Shown: positions 1 to 11,559 of the stretch, one piece after another
Layout of the letters: every line of letters begins with the position of its first letter
Numbering within the stretch: position 1 is the stretch's first letter
Origin: Datisca glomerata
Taxonomy: Eukaryota > Streptophyta > Magnoliopsida > Cucurbitales > Datiscaceae
NCBI GenBank assembly: GCA_003255025.1
Contig: QANY01003934.1
Span: 1,426,001-1,490,000, forward strand
Direction: 5' to 3'
Length of the DNA: 64,000 nucleotides
Notes under the pieces: model-generated
What the model saw: the letters and a program-made list of their open reading frames with translations, nothing else
Database searches by the model: none
What the model was told of the DNA's origin: nothing
Made by a program: the position numbers and the translations under genes

Positions 1-903
1 TTCATGAACAAGTTATATGTTTACTTATGTATATGTGATAACGTGAAATATGAATCTTAAATTCAAGTAAAAAGTGATAAGTAAACAAGAAGTAGACTTA
101 GTCATGTCCTTTGGTTATCAAGTAACCATATTGTTCACGTCATGTTATCAAGTTATATAGTTGGGTGTCACCATGTTCATGTTAGCGTCCTTGAGGTTCA
201 GATAACCTTAAGTGACATCAAGTTTTAGGACACCCAATCTGTCATGTTCACGTTACAAGTTCAAGTTCAGGTTGTGAAACAGTTCTGATTAGGTTGTTAA
301 TCGAGGAATATGTCTAGTCGAATTACAATCACGCAAGTATAAGTATTGGCATGTATAAATACAAGTTTAAGTTATATGTTAATCATGAAATCGATGTGTT
401 GTTACAAGTATTTTATGTGACCTGTGAACGTGTGAAATAAATTTGCATAAGTTATATGTTTACATTTATGACATGTGAAACTTATTAGTATGTGAATTTA
501 CTTACTGAGTATTTTTAATACTCACCTCTCATAGATGATTGTGTTGCAGATGATGGTGAGCAGCAGAAGTGAGGGACTTCCATATCAAACATGATTATGA
601 TTTCTAAGTTTAATTATGACTTCAGTTATTTCAGAAATTTATGAATATTCATGTTTAACCTTTCATGTCATATGGATTTTTCGTGCTTCACTTTATTACA
701 GTTTAATGAATCATTTATTTCAGTTTAATGAGTTAATATTATTTTAAAATAATTTTATGCTTCCGCTATTTAACGTTAAAATTAAGACAAAATTAGGATT
801 TTCAATTTGGGGATTTTCTCAAATTAGGGTTTTAATTGAATTTGGACATTTTTGAATTGTGAAATTTCAAGTATGTTTAACCATCAGGAATCGGGGCATT
901 ACA
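1..903 (+). mobile_element. Partial LTR of a Ty3/gypsy-type retrotransposon (right edge)
   Basis: No reading frame is present. The stretch ends with GGAATCGGGGCATTACA, which resembles the 3' end of plant Tekay/Del-type chromovirus LTRs (usually CGGGGCGTTACA). About 400 bases upstream it has the TACTCACC...GCAGATGATGGTGAGCAG pattern that such LTRs often carry. The orientation and family come from this resemblance only. The start lies outside the window, so neither a second LTR nor a target-site duplication can be tested. The LTR seems to abut, and so may have truncated, the CACTA end that follows. Confidence 0.45.
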
Positions 904-1519
904 ATATATTTGTACAGTCTCATTGCCACTGCAAAGCTCTCCAACAAATTCTAAAAATGTGAACTGATAAAAATTTATGTAGTGTTGATTAGTTTGGTTT
1001 TGGTGGCTTGTACAATACCATCATTTGTACAGACTCATGGATAAGATGTATAGTGTCAACTGAAAGCTTCTCCATGTGATTGTAGTCTAGTGATTTATGA
1101 ATTTTGTCTTGATGCTTCTTTTTGGTCTAGTTTGATTTATGAGAGTGGTTTTGTAATGAAGGAGGATATAGAGATTGTGAATAGTATTTTATGGATATTT
1201 ATAAATGACAAGCAGAATGTATGGTTGAAGTAATAAAAAAACTATCATGGAGGTCATTTTTTTCCTTTCCATGATAGATTTTTTTTAGATAATTTAGATA
1301 TTAGATGACCGTAATTTCCCGTCATCTAATTGCTTTTGGCAGCACCTATGATGACCGGAAATCTCCATCATCTAATCACTTTTCACAGCACCCTATTATG
1401 ATAAGTTTTGTTGAAAAAGAGTAAAATTGACAGCCCGATAGATGACAGGCGGTCAGCCGTCGTTATAGGATTATAATGATGGGGTTTCACCGTCATCTAA
1501 GGTCAAAATTGTAATAGTA
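904..1519. mobile_element. Right-hand end of a CACTA transposon, left part missing
   Basis: From about 1290 to 1500 there are repeated short inverted motifs (GATGACCGTAATTTCCCGTC, CCGTCATCTAA and variants), as in CACTA subterminal regions. The block ends GTCAAAATTGTAATAGTA. Its reverse complement starts TACTATTACAA, one base away from the CACTATTACAA terminus of element B in this window. The final G of the canonical ...TAGTG end has become A. No partner terminus was found, and the left side meets the LTR ending at 903. Whether 904-1290 is element interior is inferred. Confidence 0.5.
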
Positions 1520-1895
1520 AATTTAATTTCTCATACTTCAACTCAACCAAATGGCCTTTAATTAATCTAAAATGAGGTTTATTTGGCTTCGTATTTGAAT
1601 GCAAGTACATGAGAGCACCAAGCTGTTATTTTCTAAAAAAAATCATGATATGATACAAAATTCTGACAAAATTATTTTTTCTCAAAAGTTAAATAACAAA
1701 TAATTAAAATAAATAAGTATATATATAGATATTTAGTGTGTGTATCTATGGTAAATATATATATATATATATATTATTCATAAATATATATTTATTAATA
1801 TACAGATATATTTATTTTTACGTTATATATCATAAATGATTTTATGAAAATATTTTGATAGAAGATATAAAGAGTTAGAAGCTTTCAGTAAAACT
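1520..1895. other. Intergenic A+T-rich stretch with TA microsatellite
   Basis: I see no reading frame or element here beyond a perfect TA dinucleotide run at about 1754-1775 and the left copy of the duplication described for the SINE-like insertion (1877-1895). Confidence 0.7.
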
Positions 1896-1980
1896 TGACT
1901 GAGTGGTTAAGGGGTAGAAGTATGACCCTAAGGCCTAGGATTTGAATCTATGGTGATTTACATATATAGTCAAGAAGCAT
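1896..1980 (+). mobile_element. tRNA-derived SINE-like insertion or tRNA retropseudogene
   Basis: The 85-base insert holds a box-A-like TGACTGAGTGGTTAAGGGG and, about 30 bases later, a box-B-like GGATTTGAATC. This is the split RNA polymerase III promoter of a tRNA, closest in look to Ser/Leu tRNAs. It is flanked by 19-base direct repeats, 1877-1895 and 1981-1999 (AGAAGCTTTYAGTAAAACT, one mismatch), as expected for target-primed retrotransposition. It lacks a poly-A tail and is short for a SINE, so a reverse-transcribed tRNA pseudogene fits equally well. It is not a functional tRNA, because no closed acceptor stem can be drawn. Confidence 0.55.
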
Positions 1981-1997
1981 AGAAGCTTTTAGTAAAA

Positions 1998-2030
1998 CTA
2001 GTCTTATGATACGTGCATTGCACGTGATTC
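1998..2030 (-). mobile_element. Helitron-like 3' terminus (element extends rightwards)
   Basis: Read on the minus strand, a hairpin (ACGTGCATTGCACGT, 2011-2025) is followed about nine bases later by CTAG at 1998-2001 and then T. Helitron 3' ends have a short hairpin 10-12 bases before CTRR and insert between A and T; the flanking plus-strand base at 1997 is A. I could not find a matching 5' TC end, a Rep/helicase gene or an outer boundary, so only the terminus is called. The CTAG overlaps the last bases of the SINE-like duplication. Confidence 0.4.
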
Positions 2031-4359
2031 ATAAAATTACATCTAATAATTTATTGAAATAAGATTACCATGAATATTTATGAATTTATTATATAATCAT
2101 AACAAACTATACATATTTATAACTATAATAGTTATAGAAACTAATAGGTGATGAATTGGAAGTAAACTGAAAAATTAGGAATGTTAAAATTTCTCTATAA
2201 TATGCAAACACACTAGTTTTTCCCCATGATCTACAAATATGTACGTTAGTTTTGTCATTATCACATGACAAATACGTGACTTGCAACATAAAAAAATATT
2301 TTTTCTCCACCTAAAAGCACATCCACCTCAATTGATATTCTTTGTTCACTCGATCATTCTTCTCTAGTTAGTAACTCGTTCTTCGTGGTACAGGTGATCC
2401 ATAGACATGTAGATCATCCACTCAACCGCTTTACAACATTTTTTCAACAACAATAACTATGGATTAAACAATTAGTAATCATCCATTTATATTAATTAAA
2501 AATTAAGAGGCAAACACATACTAATTTATTTAAAAAGAAAATATTAGAAGGGATGTATCAACAATTTGAAATTTGAAAAATCATTTATATTAACTAAAAG
2601 AAACCTATATAAAAAGAACACGAAAAGGCAATGGAAAAGACATTAATCTTGTCGCCTGCTCAAATCCATAGTACATGTGATATAAATTTTGAATGACAAA
2701 TATGCACTTGCATTAACAAATAAATTACAATGTTAATAAATTCTTAACGTTTGAATGACAACTTTCTCCAAGTTCACCTCATTTCACTGCATTCTACAAG
2801 TGGTAGAAAAGTCTGAAAAATATTTCATAGAATTCTCATGACGCTTGTAACAGTCTTTTATATTAAAAAATCATATTTTTCACAAGGTGTAATGCCTCCT
2901 ATGAAAAACCTCATGGTCTCTCATTTTTTACAGGATTTTTACTCATGTAGAATGTTATTTAATAGACTTTACAAACCCCTATTGAATGTATTCAACATGT
3001 ATTTTTAATACTTGTGAATTAAAATTCACAGGTATTTTTGTATCCTATTAGATCTCATTCCATAAGATTTTATGAATCTCATTGATATAGTTTTTGGGTA
3101 TAAATTATGCCTCTTATAAAGAGTTTTCCTGACATTTTATAAATGTTATTTTTTACAATCAATTTATATGCACATATTTACATACCTATTTAAACATTTA
3201 AAATTAATACATTACTAGACTAAAAGTCATTCAAACACCATTTCGTTTTCACAAAATATCATCCATAAAGTATCATCTAAAAGTATTAGTATTTATTCTA
3301 CTAATACAACATTCATTTCAAAAAATAAAAAGCATCTAAAAGTCTCACATACCCTACAAAATAACTTCAAATTTTCACTACTTAACTTTTCAAAATTTGA
3401 TGCCATGTTAAAAACATTTAATGGATTGTAAGTCCTACATTTTAAAGAATAAAACAGTAACTTTAAGATAATTTATCATTGCTCACATCACCATTTTAAA
3501 GAATATCACTGAATATTTTTAAGCACATTGTATAGTTTTATAGAACTGCATAGCTAAAACAATATTAATACTAAAATATTATCATTTATTCTCTCTTTCT
3601 TACCCCCTCCCCCACTTAAGAGCTTGATAAATTAATGCTAGAAGCTAGACTCTAAATAGCCGAAGACTTCATGAGCTCATCAGATTGATTTATTAAAATA
3701 ATTTATCTTTTATCCCCTGCTCGTATTCAAAGGATCTCTCAAGAGTGCAAATCTCTCTCCCCTTCTTCTGGCATCATAGCCTATGAACAACAAAGTACGC
3801 ATAAAGACATTTGAAACTAATTTATGTGACCGATTGATTCACAAAATGCACTCATCTTTCAAGAGAGAGAAGGGTGACAATCATCATATACATCAAAGAA
3901 TAAGGTACAGTTCATTGTACTTTCTGGTAAAATTGAAACCAAGGAGGATTTTAGTTTCCATTTTCATTATACCTTTGATCACATGATTATAAACCCACAC
4001 AATATCATAAAAATTGATCCAAATTTTTCATCAATATGCTTATCTACTGTTTTAGGCTCCACCATTTATCTAATAAAACAACCCTTCCTGTCTCTTTCCA
4101 TTTTACTACTTCTAACTATTCATAAACAGTCCTGCAAATAAGCTGACACTTCTAGTTCAGGCATTCCCTTAATTAAACACTAGTACAGTTATGGCTTAGG
4201 TAGCTATTAGAAAATTCAGCAGTAAAACCAGTAGTACTATATGATGAAAATACCTCTAGATATAAATCTAACCTAAAATAATAACGTCCCTTTAACAAAT
4301 ATAAATAATCTCCATTACTTTAACTCTTAATGCCGCACAATAGTACAAATAGAAATCAG
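2031..4359. other. A+T-rich non-coding region, nothing recognised
   Basis: No supported gene. The few open frames are short, lack recognisable motifs and have no exon-like composition. This may be the interior of the Helitron-like element or the 3' flank of the gene-capturing transposon to its right, but no terminus places a boundary. Confidence 0.6.
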
Positions 4360-4378
4360 AAAAATGATTAAATCTTAC

Positions 4379-4572
4379 GACAATAAACTTTGTCAGCGGA
4401 CCATACAACTGTAGATCCTAAAGCATCTTCAATGCGAGCCACATCAACGCATACTCTCACAACATTAGGTCCGAGGAGTACGTGATGAACAAGATTTGTA
4501 TGATCATTTGATGACCATCATCCTTCAGCGACTACTTCCCCTGAACCAATCCAATCCAGCAATTTACATTTA
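4379..4572 (-). pseudogene. Plant transposase (Ptta/En/Spm)-like exon
   Basis: The minus-strand frame reads LLDWIGSGEVVAEG, a stop, WSSNDH...VHHVLLGPNVVRV and ending IEDALGSTVVWSADK. It is collinear with the last Ptta exon of element A (CKVLDWLGSGDIVAEGRW ... EEALGSKVAWPAK) and with the conserved C-terminal block of CACTA-encoded Ptta/En/Spm proteins. Those proteins are thought to act as the accessory DNA-binding (TnpA/TNP1-like) partner of the transposase. An in-frame TGA replaces the conserved Arg after VAEG, so the exon is dead. A GTAAGA splice donor follows at 4378-4373. The 5' border is approximate. Confidence 0.7.
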
Positions 4573-5754
4573 CTCAAGTGTGTTAGTATATAAGCTTTGG
4601 CACTCTATCAATAAATCAATAAACAAGTATAAGAATAAAAAAACATAAATAACCATAATTTTACAATTATTGTTAGAGAAACCTTACCACAAGAGGTGTA
4701 GCTGAATTTGTTTCAGTTTATGCTAAATTAACGAAAACTCAATATTACCAACGTTGAACTCAGTTAACACATTAAAAATCAATGGTAGCTAATCTAGTTC
4801 ATAACAATAACCAAATAAGCATATATAAATATGCATAAGTACTCACAATTTGTTGCAATGATGTAAATAGCATAAATACTCCCACTTGAGTCTATAGAGA
4901 GGCAATCAAAAGAGATACAATAAATGAGAAAACGATCCAAAGAATGAAAACGAAGACCGTACTTTTCCTATGTTGCTGCAAAGAAACAACTCATTACTTA
5001 TCCAACACAACATTCCTGGAAACAAAAAAGCAACATGGGCTAGTGAAAGATAGTACCTGCAAAAGTTTTTAGATACCATTTATCAACTCTCTAATAACAA
5101 TATACTATTATTGTCACAGAATCACAAAATTTCATCCAGATGAATAAAATTACAAATCTAATGACTTAGTAATAGTTCCAAAATACAAAAAGCAAAGGTT
5201 TGTTTTAAAATTAATACCAAAAACTGTGAAGAGAACATAACATACAATCTAGGAGGAGTAGTAATCATCGAATCCCAACTTCTAAAATTTCCATTGAAGG
5301 AAATGGATGTGAGTCCACTATGAACGAAAAGTATCAGTCGTCAAGAAGATTACAAAATAGTATGTTACAGAGTTTCAAAAAGTATAAAGCAAATGACATC
5401 AATCATCAAGTGACACCTTGAATGGGTATTCACAATGATCGGTCCAATTACCTGACCTTACACTTTAGACGTTTCCTGGGATAATAGATCCACAATATCC
5501 AAGAACAACCATAAGGAAACGCTTTTAACAAGGATAAGAAACTGAGGAGTAATCAAGGAGTTGACTGTCTACAATAGGACGAAGTATCTAGGACTACGAA
5601 TAATCTTAGGAATTATTATAGGAGGACGTGAGTAGTTTAATTGTTCTTTTTCCTTTCCTATTTAGAACCAATTATATATAAATACCTTTCTAATTAATAA
5701 TATAACATATGAGAATTTAACTATATTTTCTTATAGTCAAAACAGGTTACATAC

Positions 5755-6430
5755 TGCATAGAGTCCTTTGAAACCCTCTTTCCACGCAATAAGGCGGACA
5801 ACATCAGGAGCTAATGTAAATTGCCCAATTTACATTCTTTGCTTAAAGCCTAAGTACCAAAGAAGAAAAATGGTCTAATAAAGGCCATGAAACAGTGAAA
5901 ATATCATGCGGAAAATTCATCTACCTCTGTTGGAACACGAATTAGGGAAGCAGCAAGACCACCTACAGCGCTGACAGTCTGCATGATTCAACAACAAAAA
6001 ATAAATCACTATAGGAATAGAATAATTCAAAAGAGATAGAAATTCACATGAATACAGGTAATTGCATCATAAATGATAACTGTGTATTGTCATCAAAATC
6101 TCTTGGTACTATGTCATGCAACAAAAGTTTTAGACCAACAGGTTAATCAGCAACATAAAAAAGGTCATGCTAGCCTTATGATCTTGATGATCATTGTTAG
6201 GAAATGCACAAACATTATACAGGATTTTGAATATTAAAGAGTAGAGAAAATGTAAAAGTGTCAATTTTAGGTAAACTTCCATTGGTGATTGAATCAGTTG
6301 TGTAAACCAGTAGATGAAATCAAACCAGAAAATATGGTGTTTATAAACTATTACCAAGTGAGCTACTGCACTAAGATTCAGGAAACTTCCTCAGCAATTT
6401 CTACTTTGTAGGTTCCTATACTCCGACAAG
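5755..6430 (-). pseudogene. Captured S-adenosylmethionine mitochondrial carrier fragment, three exons
   Basis: Three exons match the SAM transporter branch of the mitochondrial carrier family, which exchanges SAM across mitochondrial or plastid inner membranes. Exon a (about 6430-6355) gives the EPTK-stop-KLLRKFPE block, then a two-base deletion and LSAVAHL, with donor GTAATA. Exon b (5978-5925, exactly 18 codons) reads TVSAVGGLAASLIRVPTE between a TGCAG acceptor and a GTAGAT donor. Exon c (5849-5755) reads KQRM-stop-IGQFTLAPDVVR then KEGFKGLYA, with donor GTATGT. The order and spacing follow the family, covering only the middle of the roughly 300-residue protein. Two CAG-to-TAG/TAA-type stops and the frameshift mean no carrier is made. 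The PTE...K signature region is where family identity is clearest. Confidence 0.78.
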
Positions 6431-6491
6431 AGATCAAAACACTACTTTTTGCAAATGAAGCATGAACATAGAACACAGGAAGAATGCTCAC

Positions 6492-6602
6492 CATGAAGAG
6501 TCCATACTGGAGTAGAACTGGAGGACCCTGATCTCTTCTTATAACCCCATTACGAGAAGATACACGTTGAAGAGACAATATGTAGCCATCCTTGGTTTGA
6601 AT
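6492..6602 (-). pseudogene. Captured exon of a plant acid lipase (alpha/beta hydrolase)
   Basis: This single 37-codon exon has no stop and lies between a CCTAG acceptor and an ATG|GTGAGC donor. It starts IQTKDGYILSLQRV and ends GPPVLLQYGLFM. It matches the N-terminal region of lysosomal-acid-lipase-type triacylglycerol lipases, where the conserved form is PPVLLQHGL; the window has Y for that His. The catalytic serine and the rest of the hydrolase fold are absent. The exon sits just upstream of the SAM-carrier exons on the same strand, and the junction between the two sources falls inside an intron (6491 to about 6431). A transcript across it could therefore splice lipase sequence to carrier sequence. 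Remarkably clean compared with its neighbours. Confidence 0.75.
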
Positions 6603-7899
6603 CTAGGAAAATAAAAGAATTTTAGCATAGAGCATACTCAACACAAGCAACACGCATTAATGACAACCATATAAAACTTACATACATAACTAAAGATGGA
6701 GATTCATACAGGGTGTAACTAATAACTAATAATAGATAAAGCCTAAAAAGTCAGCCTATGAGTGAGAGTTCAACACAATGCTTCCTCAGATTAGTACATT
6801 ATCTTGTGAGAGGTCTGAGCTATTATCAGTTAGTTATACACTAGTATATAATCTTATGGGGTTTTTTGTATGTACGAGTATACAACCATAACTTTACAAA
6901 AAATATTTGTTCTTTTCACCATTTTAGAAATTTAATTTCTGGAAGAACATAGCACTCCTGAGAACAATGGTAAAAGCACATCTACCAATATGTTGCTTAT
7001 AAATTATACGCATACGTGGAATTGTGGAAAAGGCACTTGGAAATGCATTTAAGAGAGACTAGGCTGAGAAGACAGCTAATTCATACTTCTAGAACTCAAG
7101 GTCATCAAAGAATTTTTCCAATAAATGACCGGAAAACTTGTCCAGTAAATTTATAGTTTCCCAAAAAGAATATGACATTGTGGTCCAGCCACATTACAAT
7201 GATATACATTATGTCGTTGAACAAACCTATAAACAAGGAAAATAAGGAAAATAATAGGTCAATCAGATTAAATGCTAAATAACTGGAAGCATGTTCTCCG
7301 GACGTCATCTCTTTCACAAGTTGAAGTGCATATAGAACCAAAGCATTGTATACAACATATATTAACAGATCAATCCGAAGTACAACATGAAAAAAGACTT
7401 AGAACTCAGAATTAGAAAAAAGGGGGTGATTTATGATAAAATTAGTTTTTGACGAAAAATATAAAAAAATTGAAATAGAAGAAATTAATAGAAGAAGCAA
7501 CCCTAACCCCAAGTCAAAGACGCGAAGAAGAAAGGAGATGCAAAGACTTAGAACTCAGAATCAAACCTAAAAATCAACAAAAATCAAATTTGATTAAGAA
7601 CTTAGAGAAATTTGTTCTCGACTAAAAAACATAGAGAATAAATTTCTTTATGTATCGAAAGATTCAGAAAAAGACCAGAGAATCAAACCTAAAAATCAAT
7701 GAACGAGAATGGTTGAGGGGAAAATCGTCAAGAAACCTGAGAAAACTTAAAAGGCTAATCGAAAGAGGTATTTTGTGAACCCTAAAATGAAAAACCATGG
7801 AAATAGAGACCTTCAATTTCGAGAAAAAGAAGAATATTGTCTGAGCGTGAAAAAATTGGAGTTTCGGCCTTTGCTTTCAGCAAGTGTGAGCCTAAATTG

Positions 7900-8218
7900 A
7901 GAGATTCAGAGTAATAGCTCGAAATGGAGGTTAGATGAGCTAAGATGGAGGTGATTTTTGAAGATGTGAGTCTGAGGTTAATAGATTCAAAGGAAGAGCT
8001 TGAGATGGAGGTGAGACGAGCTTGAGAGAGGGAGACCGAGAGGGTTGCTTGAGAGAGAGACAGAGAGGGTTGCTTGAGAGAGATAAAGAGAGGTGCTTGA
8101 GAGAGAGAGAGAGAGAGGGAGAGAGATAGAGGATAAGAGACTGTAATCGCAAAGAGAGGAGGAGAGAGCAATGAGGCGCGAGGGATAGTGGACTAGGGAG
8201 AGAGACGAGTTTGGTCAA
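7900..8218 (-). repeat. CT-rich (minus) leader of the gene-capturing element
   Basis: The minus strand is nearly pure pyrimidine with degenerate repeats of CTCTCTCTCAAGCA and a (CT)n run around 8098-8125. Open frames across it are low-complexity Ser/Leu/Pro strings and are not believed to be proteins. Comparable CT-rich first-exon regions occur at 16860-17230 (minus), 18190-18469 (plus), 25800-26035 (minus) and 36490-36840 (plus), each near the start of a CACTA-type element, so this probably marks the promoter/5'UTR end of this one. Confidence 0.6.
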
Positions 8219-8229
8219 TACCCTTTATC

Positions 8230-11200
8230 TCATTTTTAATCCTGCATTTTTTATTAAGTCCCGCTCATCTAAATTCTTACTCCGTTTTTTTCTTTTTTAC
8301 ATGACTCATAAAAAATGTTATTGTTTTGAGTTTTTTATAAGAGAAGATTAAGAACTATGTATTTAAAATCTGTAGAATATTATATTTATTGTAGTGTTTG
8401 CAATTTAAATACTCTCTTAATTAACCTGATGCGTTTATTCTCAATACGTGAATTTGATATTAATGTGTAAACGTATTAATTTAGATTAAGACATTTGTTT
8501 TTGTTGCTTACAGTTAAACAAATATACCAATAAAAACATGAATAAATTTTTAAGGACACTTAGTTTGTATACTCAATTTTTAATCATCAATTCAATTAGA
8601 AAACTAAAGTGGATTTATTATATTCAATTCAATTCTTTTTTTTCATCTAACTTGTAAGAAGCTAATCAGGACACATAGTTTGTATACCCAACTTTTAATG
8701 GGTATTCAATTCAATATTAGAAAGTGAAGGGGATTCTTTCTCTAATGAAAATGAAATTTTAAATGTGATTAAATAGAGTTAAAATTAAAGAGATGAAAGA
8801 ATTCATCTAATTTTTGTTTTAATGCAACCTTTCGTCACCATCTTAATGCAACTTTTTTGTCTCTATATCCTCCAATTTAAGGGCGGTTGTTCCAATTGTG
8901 TCTTCTGAAATTCTAAAGATAAAAAAAAATTATTTCATTCAATAAAATGGTTTGCCGTACCATCATTTATGTATTTTGTATAATGTAACCAATGTATAGT
9001 AGCAGCCAATAAGCTTGAACTCTTTCAAAGTTTAAGAGGATAATTTTAAAATAATATAATAATGATGAGAATAAAATAGTCTAAAAAATTATTCTCACAT
9101 CAAGCCACTTTTAATATATTATAAATTACACATTATATATAGCAAGATTCCATAACTCATAATTGAAGGACCAAAATATTCTTTTTCTATTTATGTGGTA
9201 TCCCTAAATAAAGGAGATTTCAAATATGCAACGAGTCAATCACAAAAAAATAAAATTTAAATATGCCAACCAAATCTCTAAAAACTATAATACATACTCA
9301 TCACTAATTAAAAGATAAACCAAATTAGGTAACTTTCAAATGGTTGACATTCAACAAATGTTCAAAATTCAAAAAACATAATAATAAACATTAAAGTAAC
9401 ATCAAATTAGTTTATCAAAATCTCTAAATTTAAGAAACAAAAACATCTAACTAAAAGCACGAAAATCGCCCCATTGGGTCAATGCACTAGACAAGCACCC
9501 ATGATCCACACATTTACTAGGCTCAATTATATCATTGATGTATTTCGAGTCACTTAAACACTATAATTAAAACACTCTTATACTAATTGAGTTATGTATA
9601 GAACTATCTGATAAACTAATCATAATCATGACACACCATCTTGTTGAAGTCATTTTCTATAAATTAAGATATATGCTTAAATTTCAAAAAGTGTTTCATT
9701 GTTATACTACAAAGAACTCATTGAGATACGTAGAAAAACTGTTCATAATACTTCAATGATAAACTAATAACAATCCATTGTCAATGTCGTTGAAGAATTC
9801 AATTACAAATTCAACTATGTACATATATATTGTAAAAAATCAATGAGATATTAGTAGTTAATCATATAAATAACTACAATCTATGTTTCATCAATATTAT
9901 AACGGTGGTATACTGTAAGTAAATCACTATTTGACTATTTGAGAATTATTGATAAAAATTTGAAACGATGCCAAAGATATACTTTGCATGTTTGAGAGAT
10001 TATTCAAAATTTTAGTGATTTTGGGGAAATAAATTCAGTAGAGAATAAATGATGTTGTTAAGATTTTGAGTTAAAATGTTAAAAATGAATTTTTTAATTT
10101 GGTCAAAATAGATTTTGCCAGCAATGAACTAGTAACTTACTATTTCTAACTGGATTTCTATAAGAACAAGGGATAGTGAGCTTTTTAAGTTTTAAAATAG
10201 CGAAAAATATATGCATTTAAAACACATTCTTTAAATGTAGTATATCCACCATAAAACTGGAAAACTACCTATAAGGGCATATATGTAAACATACTGTTAT
10301 ATTAATGATTAAAATCTAATGTGTCTTGAAAACTTGTATATTTATACAAAGTAAAAAAAATGTCATTTGTTGTTAAAGTGACTTCCAAAACTTATCTATT
10401 TATTTTGAATGTACCATATTGCTTTCCCTCTTCTAACTCACACACGAGGACTGAAAAAATTATAAAATTTCTAGCCCTAAGTTGAATCAGCCACGGTTAG
10501 ATTGAAAATTGCAATCTTTAGTCTAAATTTTTTTTATACTAAAAAGAATAGACACTTGAATTTCTTAGCATCTCAATGTAAGAGCATTTGACTGATATTT
10601 AACTTTTTGATGTGCAGGAGAAGATAAAATGAAAGAACAAGAAAAGGATTGGTAAATAAAAAAATTTTCCAATGTTTGACTGATATTTTCCAATGTTTCC
10701 AAAGCTGTAAGAAATGAGATAATCAAGAAGTGAAAAAATTGTATGTATGTATCTAGTTGTATTTGTGGAAAGAATATTTGATGTAAATATCTGTAAATAA
10801 TGATTTATGTGAGGTGTAATTGTCACGCTATACATAAAAATTTATCCACAACTACTGTTTACTTACAATAATTATATTTACTTTCATCAACATAAAAAGG
10901 GCTAAAATCTTCTTACAATCAACAATGAAAAATTCTAATTATGGAGACCGGAATAAATTGAAAATGAATGATTAACGGAATACTACTGCTGCATTTTGCC
11001 AAAATAAATATAATAATATTGAATATTATTAGATTTTAAAATAACAAATAAGGAAAACCTAAACTAAAAAAAGAAATTTAAATTTGAAAATCATTAAATT
11101 AACCCCAATTCCTAATAGTTAAAATAGGCTGCCTTTGTATGGCCGGCACAACCCGAGTGATGAAAACCCAATTTGTTGTGTCATTTTAGGTAAAGTTTAT

Positions 11201-11559
11201 TTTTTTTTATTTGAAGTTTATATAGTTTCACATATTGATGCATTGAACAATAATTAATATCTTCATATTTTTTTTCTTTACAGTAATTTATATTTCCTCA
11301 TTCAAATCATCAAAAACTTAGTGATCAATGAAAGTCCGTCTACCAACATAGGAGAGTTTACGGGGTCGAACCTAAATGTAGAGGATACTTAGAATTGGAA
11401 GATGTGTGTATGTGTTTTATAATTTAATTAAACTATCTCATTGTGTATATTAGGAAATATAAGTATGTTGATTATGTAAAGATCGATAAAGTTTCTATAT
11501 ATACCAAAGATGCGTGAAAAAACACGTATGAAAGTTATATGAAATTTTCCTGAGGGAGA
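8230..11559. other. A+T-rich non-coding region, nothing recognised
   Basis: I find no supported coding exon, LTR or paired inverted termini. A 5' terminus for the CACTA element ending at 12784 should lie in or left of this stretch but was not identified. TTTGTATGGCCGGCACAACC near 11135 is a small G+C-richer island of unknown origin. Confidence 0.6.

Larger units (their letters stand above)
4360..8220 (-). mobile_element. CACTA-type transposon carrying captured fragments of two host genes
   Basis: Read on the minus strand this block has the layout of the other CACTA elements here: a CT-rich leader (8218 to about 7900), several spaced exons, and a Ptta/En/Spm-type exon at the 3' side (4572-4379). 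Between them lie an acid-lipase-type exon (6602-6492) and three exons of a mitochondrial SAM-carrier-like gene (6430-5755), all in the same direction and with intron borders kept. This is the signature of gene capture by a transposon (Pack-type). The terminal inverted repeats were not found; a possible right terminus is TTTATTGTAGTG near 8381-8392, but no left partner is visible. The outer limits are therefore approximate. Confidence 0.58.

Noticed and set aside
1896..1980. A functional tRNA gene
   Set aside because: Box A and B resemblances exist but no acceptor stem or anticodon arm can be folded, and the flanking duplications point to retrotransposition.
3783..3986. Small gene of 67 codons
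   Set aside because: No homology-like motif, no neighbouring exons and expected by chance in this much non-coding DNA.
7782..8218. Overlapping open frames of 92 and 129 codons rich in Ser and Leu
   Set aside because: They are translations of a CT-rich repeat in two frames, with no conserved domain.
8381..8392. TTTATTGTAGTG as the right terminus of the gene-capturing element
   Set aside because: It fits the CACTA pattern but no left partner, subterminal repeats or target duplication could be found, so I used it only as a hint.
9556..9575. CACTATAATTAAAACACTC as left end of element C
   Set aside because: Only the first eight bases match the right terminus, the flanking triplet is AAA rather than AGA, and no subterminal repeats follow.
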